A DNA stretch of 10,478 nucleotides, from NCBI GenBank assembly GCA_002171375.1, contig NHFK01000008.1, positions 104,709 through 115,186 of the forward strand, in the 5' to 3' direction. Origin of the DNA: Alphaproteobacteria bacterium TMED109 (GTDB lineage Bacteria > Pseudomonadota > Alphaproteobacteria > TMED109). The stretch's first letter is position 1; the number at the start of each line of letters is the position of its first letter. This document shows positions 7,106-10,478 of this stretch, piece by piece. The position numbers and the translations under genes are program-made. The notes below the pieces were generated by a model that saw only the letters and a program-made list of their open reading frames with translations, had not been told where the DNA came from and made no database searches.

Positions 7106-7956
7106 TTAAGTATACCTTCACCAATTAGATCAGGAGAATCTTCCTGTATAAAGTGACTACCTGGAACAGTAATCTCAGATTGATTAGGCCAAGATCTACA
7201 AAACTCTCTTTGTTTTCCTATTAAAATAGCTCCAGGATCAGCGTTTATAAATAATTTAGGGGTTTCATTCTTCATAAAAAATTTAGAATAATTATTTACA
7301 ACTTCAACTACATCTTTAGGATTACCTTCTATAGGAATTTGATTTGGCCAATCTAAAGTAGGACGTCTGTCCTCTTTATTAAGAAAAGGTCTTCTATACA
7401 CGTTCATTTCTTCTTCTGTTAAACCTCTTAAAACAGAACCAGGGAGCACTCTTTCAACAAATATATTTTTTTCTATTATCATATTTTCTCCTGCTTCAGA
7501 CCGAAAGGCTTTGAATAATGGTGCAGATTTTTCGTCCCAGTCATCCCAGCTTAATTCACATACTATTCCCTCCATGTAAACTATTCCGGCTATCCTATCT
7601 ATATTTCTAAATGCCCAATCAAAACCAAGTGCGCTTCCCCAATCATGAACAACTAAAATTATATTATTTCCTAAATTTAATGACTCTAATATATCATTTA
7701 GCCATTTCTGATGAGTAAAAAAATTATATTGGCCAACCTTATTAGAATCTAACTTATCTGAATCTCCCATTCCTATTAAGTCAGGAGCTATACATCTTTT
7801 AATATCAGAAAAGTATGGCATAATATTTCTCCATAAATATGAAGAAGTTGGATTACCATGAAGAAATAACATAGTTTCTCCGGCACCCATTTCGACATAA
7901 GACATATTTTTGTTGTTAACTAATATTTTTGATTTAGTGTGTTCTTTTACATTCAT
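7081..7956 (-). CDS. Haloalkane dehalogenase, LinB/DhaA-like (EC 3.8.1.5)
   Basis: A cytosolic alpha/beta-hydrolase of 291 residues that should cleave carbon-halogen bonds of haloalkanes, giving an alcohol and halide. All key residues are visible: HGNPTSSYLWRN (33-44) with halide-binding Asn35, the nucleophile elbow VVHDWGSALGF (102-112) with Asp105 and halide-binding Trp106, Glu129 in VYMEGIV as the HLD-II acid, and His268 in GSHFIQEDSPDLIG (266-279). The segment PKLFINADPGA (233-243) with EFCRSWPNQSEITV is strikingly like LinB, so this belongs to subfamily II. The length is normal. The ATG at 7956 has AGGA 7 bases upstream and follows the crotonase-family gene by 12 bases. LinB itself acts on hexachlorocyclohexane intermediates, but the native substrate here cannot be read from sequence. 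Related epoxide hydrolases and lipases lack this Asp-Trp/Asn/Glu set. Confidence 0.93.
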   Translation of the reverse strand: MNVKEHTKSKILVNNKNMSYVEMGAGETMLFLHGNPTSSYLWRNIMPYFSDIKRCIAPDLIGMGDSDKLDSNKVGQYNFFTHQKWLNDILESLNLGNNIILVVHDWGSALGFDWAFRNIDRIAGIVYMEGIVCELSWDDWDEKSAPLFKAFRSEAGENMIIEKNIFVERVLPGSVLRGLTEEEMNVYRRPFLNKEDRRPTLDWPNQIPIEGNPKDVVEVVNNYSKFFMKNETPKLFINADPGAILIGKQREFCRSWPNQSEITVPGSHFIQEDSPDLIGEGILNWLNIKKL

Positions 7957-7968
7957 TATTTTTCCTTA

Positions 7969-8757
7969 CTAATAGCCTTTAAAATTTGGTTTTCTTTTTT
8001 CTATAAAGGCTTTTACTCCCTCTTTACCATCATGGCCCTGTGCTCGGACATTTAAAGACCTAGCCTCTTGTTCCAAATGGCTTTCTAAGGTACTAGAAAA
8101 ACTATCTGCTAAAAGCGTTTTTACAGCTCCATAAGCCTTTGTAGCACCTTTAGATAATTTAACAGCAGTTTCCATAGCTATATTTTGCAATTCTTCATCT
8201 TTTACTACTTGATCAATAAGACCCATATTTAACGCTTCATCTGCGTTAAATCTCCTGTTTGAAATCATTAATTCTTTTGTTTTCTTTAAACCTATAAGTC
8301 TAGGCATAATATAGGTCATTGAACCATCTGGAGATAAACCTGCAGCAGTATATGCAGCAGAAAATTTGGCATTATCTGAAGAAATAATAATATCGCCTGA
8401 CAGAGCTAAACTGAGGCCTCCTCCAGCTGCAGTGCCATTTAATGCTACCACAATAGGTTTTTCCATTCTATGCATTAAGGTAACTGCAAGATGAAAATAT
8501 GTTGTCATATCTGTAATAAGAGGCCCTAAATTATCTGATTCTGCAAGAAAAGATCCTAAATCGCCTCCTCCGCTAAACATTGAACCTTTACCAGTGAAAA
8601 TAACAGCTCTAATACTTTCATCATGATGACAATCTTTGAAAGCGTCATATAAATCTTTTACAAGGTCTAAGTTGATCGTATTAGCATTATCTGGACGATT
8701 TAATGTAACTAAAGCTATATTATTATTTTTTTCTAAAAGAACGCTTTTTTCTGACAC
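7969..8757 (-). CDS. Enoyl-CoA hydratase/isomerase family protein, PaaG-like
   Basis: This 262-residue crotonase-fold protein has the two oxyanion-hole segments: MFSGGGDLGSF (60-70) and ALNGTAAGGGLSLALSGD (105-122). At the first catalytic position of true hydratases (the Glu of the PE-I-x-LG motif) it has Tyr136. A few residues on it carries Asp144 in GLSPDGS, followed by PRLIG. Asp there is the pattern of PaaG-type isomerases, so isomerisation of a CoA thioester is more likely than simple hydration. The C-terminal FIEKRKPNFKGY is typical of the family. The start is GTG at 8757, preceded at 7 bases by AGGAGA, a near-perfect Shine-Dalgarno. It is the first gene of a leftward operon with the haloalkane dehalogenase and a small secreted protein. 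The family is certain; the substrate is not. Confidence 0.87.
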   Translation of the reverse strand: MSEKSVLLEKNNNIALVTLNRPDNANTINLDLVKDLYDAFKDCHHDESIRAVIFTGKGSMFSGGGDLGSFLAESDNLGPLITDMTTYFHLAVTLMHRMEKPIVVALNGTAAGGGLSLALSGDIIISSDNAKFSAAYTAAGLSPDGSMTYIMPRLIGLKKTKELMISNRRFNADEALNMGLIDQVVKDEELQNIAMETAVKLSKGATKAYGAVKTLLADSFSSTLESHLEQEARSLNVRAQGHDGKEGVKAFIEKRKPNFKGY

Positions 8758-8847
8758 CTATTTATCTCCTTAGTAATATAAATTTATAACAAAATAAATA
8801 TTACTATACACAATCTAAAATAAAATTAAAACCGTAGATTTTAAGTA

Positions 8848-8885
8848 ACGTTTTGCTTATAGATTCCCCTAATCGCGCAAAACGT
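8848..8885. repeat. Inverted repeat 1, 9-bp arms with inner helix
   Basis: ACGTTTTGC (8848-8856) and GCAAAACGT (8877-8885) are perfect reverse complements. Inside them GATT (8862-8865) and AATC (8871-8874) pair around a CCCCT loop, so either strand could form a two-part hairpin with an asymmetric internal loop. There is no following T-run on either side strong enough for an intrinsic terminator. It could be a regulator operator or part of a structured RNA. Confidence 0.5.
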
Positions 8886-8891
8886 ATTATT

Positions 8892-8937
8892 GGAGTAGAA
8901 CTTGTTTTTTATTTTACATAGATTACTTTTCTACTCC
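8892..8937. repeat. Inverted repeat 2, 9-bp arms
   Basis: GGAGTAGAA (8892-8900) and TTCTACTCC (8929-8937) are perfect reverse complements separated by 28 AT-rich bases. The repeat starts 7 bases after the first one and ends 24 bases before the PNPOx-like ATG. The two arms contain GGAG and CTCC, so if transcribed the element could mask or mimic a ribosome binding site, but no role is proven. Confidence 0.45.
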
Positions 8938-8961
8938 TTAAATATATTTTATATTAGATAA

Positions 8962-9549
8962 ATGAAAAATATGCCCTTAAAAAACATTCATAATGAAATA
9001 TGGGAAGACCTTAAGGATGGTGTAAAAAACACTAAATCAAGTTTTCACTTTCCGGTCATATCCACGATAAATAAAGATGGTTTTCCTTCTTCCAGAACAG
9101 TCGTATTAAGAGAAACAAATAAAAAAAATAAAATTATTTCCTTTAATACAGATGTAAGGTCTAATAAATGGCTTGAAATAAATAATAATAATAAAGTTTC
9201 CGTTAACATTTATGATGCTAACAAAAAAACTCAAATTAGAATAATAGGTGCTGCTACAGTTAATTATAAAAATAAAAAATGGGATTCTGCATGGGAATCT
9301 ACTCCTAAAATGAGCAGAGAATGTTATTCAACTCCTTATTCTCCTAGTACAGTTATTTCAAAACCAGATGATATAGATATAAATTTAAATCAAATAAAAA
9401 CTGAAAATTATGAAAAATATAAAGTAAACTTTGGAAGAGTAGATATAAAAATTTATTCTTTAGATTGGTTATATTTGATTCATTCTGGTCATAGAAGAGC
9501 AAAATTTATATATGACAAAAAAATTTCTATGGTTTGGATGGCACCATGA
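8962..9549 (+). CDS. Pyridoxamine 5'-phosphate oxidase-like FMN flavoprotein (Alr4036 type)
   Basis: The 195-residue cytosolic protein has the split-barrel FMN-binding fold of PNPOx-like proteins. Marks are SSFHFPVISTINKDGFPSSRTVVLR (26-50), whose RTVVLR is part of the FMN site, FNTDVRSNK (61-69), QIRIIGAA (91-98), MSRECYSTPYSP (117-128) and the C-terminal LDWLYLIHSGHRRAKF (167-182), which is strongly conserved in the group. True PdxH ends differently, so vitamin B6 synthesis is possible but unproven; oxidation or reduction of an unknown substrate fits as well. There is no Shine-Dalgarno before ATG 8962. A second ATG at 8971 (MPLKNIHNE) is an alternative, also without a site. A -10-like TATATT ends 6 bases before the first ATG, compatible with leaderless initiation. 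The stop overlaps the next start (ATGA), so it leads a three-gene operon. Confidence 0.82.
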   Translation: MKNMPLKNIHNEIWEDLKDGVKNTKSSFHFPVISTINKDGFPSSRTVVLRETNKKNKIISFNTDVRSNKWLEINNNNKVSVNIYDANKKTQIRIIGAATVNYKNKKWDSAWESTPKMSRECYSTPYSPSTVISKPDDIDINLNQIKTENYEKYKVNFGRVDIKIYSLDWLYLIHSGHRRAKFIYDKKISMVWMAP

Positions 9550-9899
9550 AAATCATTTTTATATTTTTGATTTTAAAATATATAATTATAGCTAATTCTG
9601 CTTATGCTAAAAACCCTATTGAAGTTAAAACTGTGTATCCTCCTAAGTGCACACTTTTGAAAGAAAAAAATGGTCTTTTGTGTCCTAGAATTATTGAAGT
9701 AGAAGTTAAAATAACTAGCGATATTAAGAAACATTTAGTTCGTTGTACATTATTTAGTGAGGAAGAAGAAATATTAGCATTTGGTGAATCCTTTTTGGAA
9801 AAACCTGGTGGTAAAATATATTTAACATTAAGAACGAGAACAAGAATTCACGGTTTAACTCTTATTGCTGGTGCAAAATGTTCTTCAGATTCATTTTAA
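9546..9899 (+). CDS. Small secreted four-cysteine protein, copy A
   Basis: This 117-residue precursor has a signal peptide (about 1-21, ending AYA). The mature domain contains VYPPKCTLLK (30-39), LLCPRIIEVEVKI (44-56), LVRCTLFSEEEEILAFGE (64-81), GKIYLTLR (89-96) and LIAGAKC (106-112), with Cys at 35, 46, 67 and 112 that could make two disulfides in the periplasm. I do not recognise the family; alternating hydrophobic stretches suggest a small beta-rich domain. ATG 9546 overlaps the flavoprotein stop, so translation is coupled; an upstream in-frame ATG at 9534 would place four residues before the signal peptide and is less likely. It is followed by a paralogue of equal length that matches at about half of the positions. 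Confidence 0.75.
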   Translation: MKIIFIFLILKYIIIANSAYAKNPIEVKTVYPPKCTLLKEKNGLLCPRIIEVEVKITSDIKKHLVRCTLFSEEEEILAFGESFLEKPGGKIYLTLRTRTRIHGLTLIAGAKCSSDSF

Positions 9900-10231
9900 C
9901 CATTTTATATTATGTATTATTATCAAATCATACCTTTGCAAACTTCGATATAACTATAGAAAAATTATATCCACCTAAATGCTCTATATTGAAAGATAGT
10001 AAAGTTCTTTTATGTCCAAGAATAATGGAAATAGACGTAAAAATTGGAAATCAAAAATCTAAAAAGTTAGTTAACTGTATAGTTTTTAGTGAAGAAGAAG
10101 AAGTTTTAGCATTTGGAGAAAACTATATAAATCCTCCTAAAGGTAAGATATATTTAACCATAAGAGAGGCAAGGAGAAAGATTAATGAAATGAAATTAAT
10201 TGCAACTGCCAAATGCAAGTATACCGAATGA
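9878..10231 (+). CDS. Small secreted four-cysteine protein, copy B (paralogue of copy A)
   Basis: This protein is also 117 residues, with its own signal peptide (about 1-21, ending TFA). It repeats every motif of the preceding gene: LYPPKCSILK (30-39), LLCPRIMEIDVKI (44-56), LVNCIVFSEEEEVLAFGE (64-81), GKIYLTIR (89-96) and LIATAKC (107-113). Cys35, 46 and 67 have identical numbers and the last Cys is shifted by one. The ATG at 9878 lies inside the end of copy A in another frame, a 22-base overlap, so the two are co-translated rather than fused. Divergence is spread along the mature part and strong in the signal peptides, which points to an old duplication maintained by selection. Function is unknown. 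The stop lies 4 bases from the convergent gmhA-like gene. Confidence 0.78.
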   Translation: MFFRFILTILYYVLLSNHTFANFDITIEKLYPPKCSILKDSKVLLCPRIMEIDVKIGNQKSKKLVNCIVFSEEEEVLAFGENYINPPKGKIYLTIREARRKINEMKLIATAKCKYTE

Positions 10232-10235
10232 AATG

Positions 10236-10478
10236 CTAAATGTTTTTTTCAATTATTTCACAAATAAAATGCCCAATTATAATATGCATTTCTTGAATAT
10301 GATTTACTTTATCAGAAGGCACCTTTATTGAAACATCTGATAAGTTAGATAATTCACTATCTTTTTTACCTGTCAGTGCTATAATTTTAATCCCCTTCTT
10401 TTTTCCAGCAACTACAGCATTAATAACATTTTTACTACTCCCACTTGTAGAAATAGCAAAAATAACATCTTCTTTTTT
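10236..10478 (-). CDS. gmhA: SIS-domain sugar isomerase, GmhA-like (phosphoheptose isomerase), N-terminus cut by window edge
   Basis: The gene enters from the right edge on the minus strand; the last 80 codons and the TAG at 10238-10236 are present. DVIFAISTSGSSKNVINAV, near the left of the visible part, is the SIS-domain sugar-phosphate binding loop. IKIIALTG and the C-terminal NHIQEMHIIIGHFICEIIE follow, the latter being the helix that supplies catalytic Glu and His residues in GmhA. The enzyme converts sedoheptulose 7-phosphate to heptose 7-phosphate for LPS core or other heptose-containing glycans in the cytosol. DiaA, a replication-initiation protein, shares this fold, so the symbol is likely rather than certain. 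Confidence 0.78.
   Translation of the reverse strand, partial: KKEDVIFAISTSGSSKNVINAVVAGKKKGIKIIALTGKKDSELSNLSDVSIKVPSDKVNHIQEMHIIIGHFICEIIEKNI

Larger units (their letters stand above)
8758..8961. promoter_or_regulatory. Divergent spacer with two tandem inverted repeats
   Basis: This 204-base spacer separates the leftward crotonase operon from the rightward PNPOx-like gene, and no credible gene is found in it. It contains two consecutive inverted repeats at 8848-8885 and 8892-8937, both given as separate entries, in DNA less AT-rich than the flanks. The left part (8758-8830) holds the crotonase Shine-Dalgarno and otherwise plain AT-rich sequence. Near the right gene, TATATT (8950-8955) ends 6 bases before the ATG, so a leaderless mRNA is possible. 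Confidence 0.45.

Noticed and set aside
9878..9899. Frameshift joining the two duplicated secreted proteins into one
   Set aside because: The second copy has its own ATG and full signal peptide, and both copies have complete cysteine sets, so these are two overlapping genes.
1..10478. CRISPR arrays, insertion sequences, phage or toxin-antitoxin genes
   Set aside because: No direct repeat series, transposase motifs, terminal inverted repeats or typical small toxin pairs were seen on either strand.

Overview
The window is a very AT-rich (by eye under one third G+C), tightly packed stretch of bacterial chromosome. Genes abut or overlap, two convergent gene pairs end within 4-6 bases of each other (a third within 4), and the longest non-coding stretch is about 200 bases. 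The Pcm of the alphaproteobacterial type, the cytochrome c'-like protein, the gmhA-type isomerase and the low G+C suggest a streamlined, probably marine Proteobacterium, most likely an alphaproteobacterium. That placement is inference from protein style, not a phylogeny.

Layout. Minus strand, 3026 to 1: a 12-TM RND/MMPL-type exporter, followed by protein-L-isoaspartate methyltransferase (cut by the window edge). Plus strand, 3166-4841: tRNA-Cys, then 14 bases later an SCP-x-type thiolase and a DUF35-type OB-fold partner separated by one base. Minus strand, 6009 to 4848: a secreted Sel1-repeat protein followed by a small secreted protein broken by a frameshift in a run of nine A. Plus strand, 6109-6753: a periplasmic cytochrome c'/c556-like protein. 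Minus strand, 8757 to 6758: a three-gene operon of a PaaG/crotonase-family protein (GTG start), a LinB-like haloalkane dehalogenase with a complete catalytic set, and a small secreted protein (TTG start, overlapping). A roughly 200-base divergent spacer holds two consecutive 9-bp inverted repeats. Plus strand, 8962-10231: a PNPOx-like flavoprotein followed by two overlapping, tandemly duplicated small secreted proteins with four matching cysteines. Minus strand at the right edge: the C-terminal part of a GmhA-like SIS-domain isomerase.

How they may work together. The thiolase-DUF35 pair, the crotonase-family protein and the dehalogenase all point to catabolism of CoA-activated or halogenated small molecules, but they form two separate transcription units and no shared pathway can be proven here. 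The remaining genes are housekeeping (pcm, gmhA, tRNA-Cys) or envelope/periplasmic proteins of unknown role. No mobile elements, CRISPR arrays or obvious transferred blocks are visible. The most unusual items are the duplicated four-cysteine secreted proteins, the hairpin pair at 8848-8937, the thiolase/DUF35 pair lacking classical catalytic and zinc cysteines, and the homopolymer frameshift.
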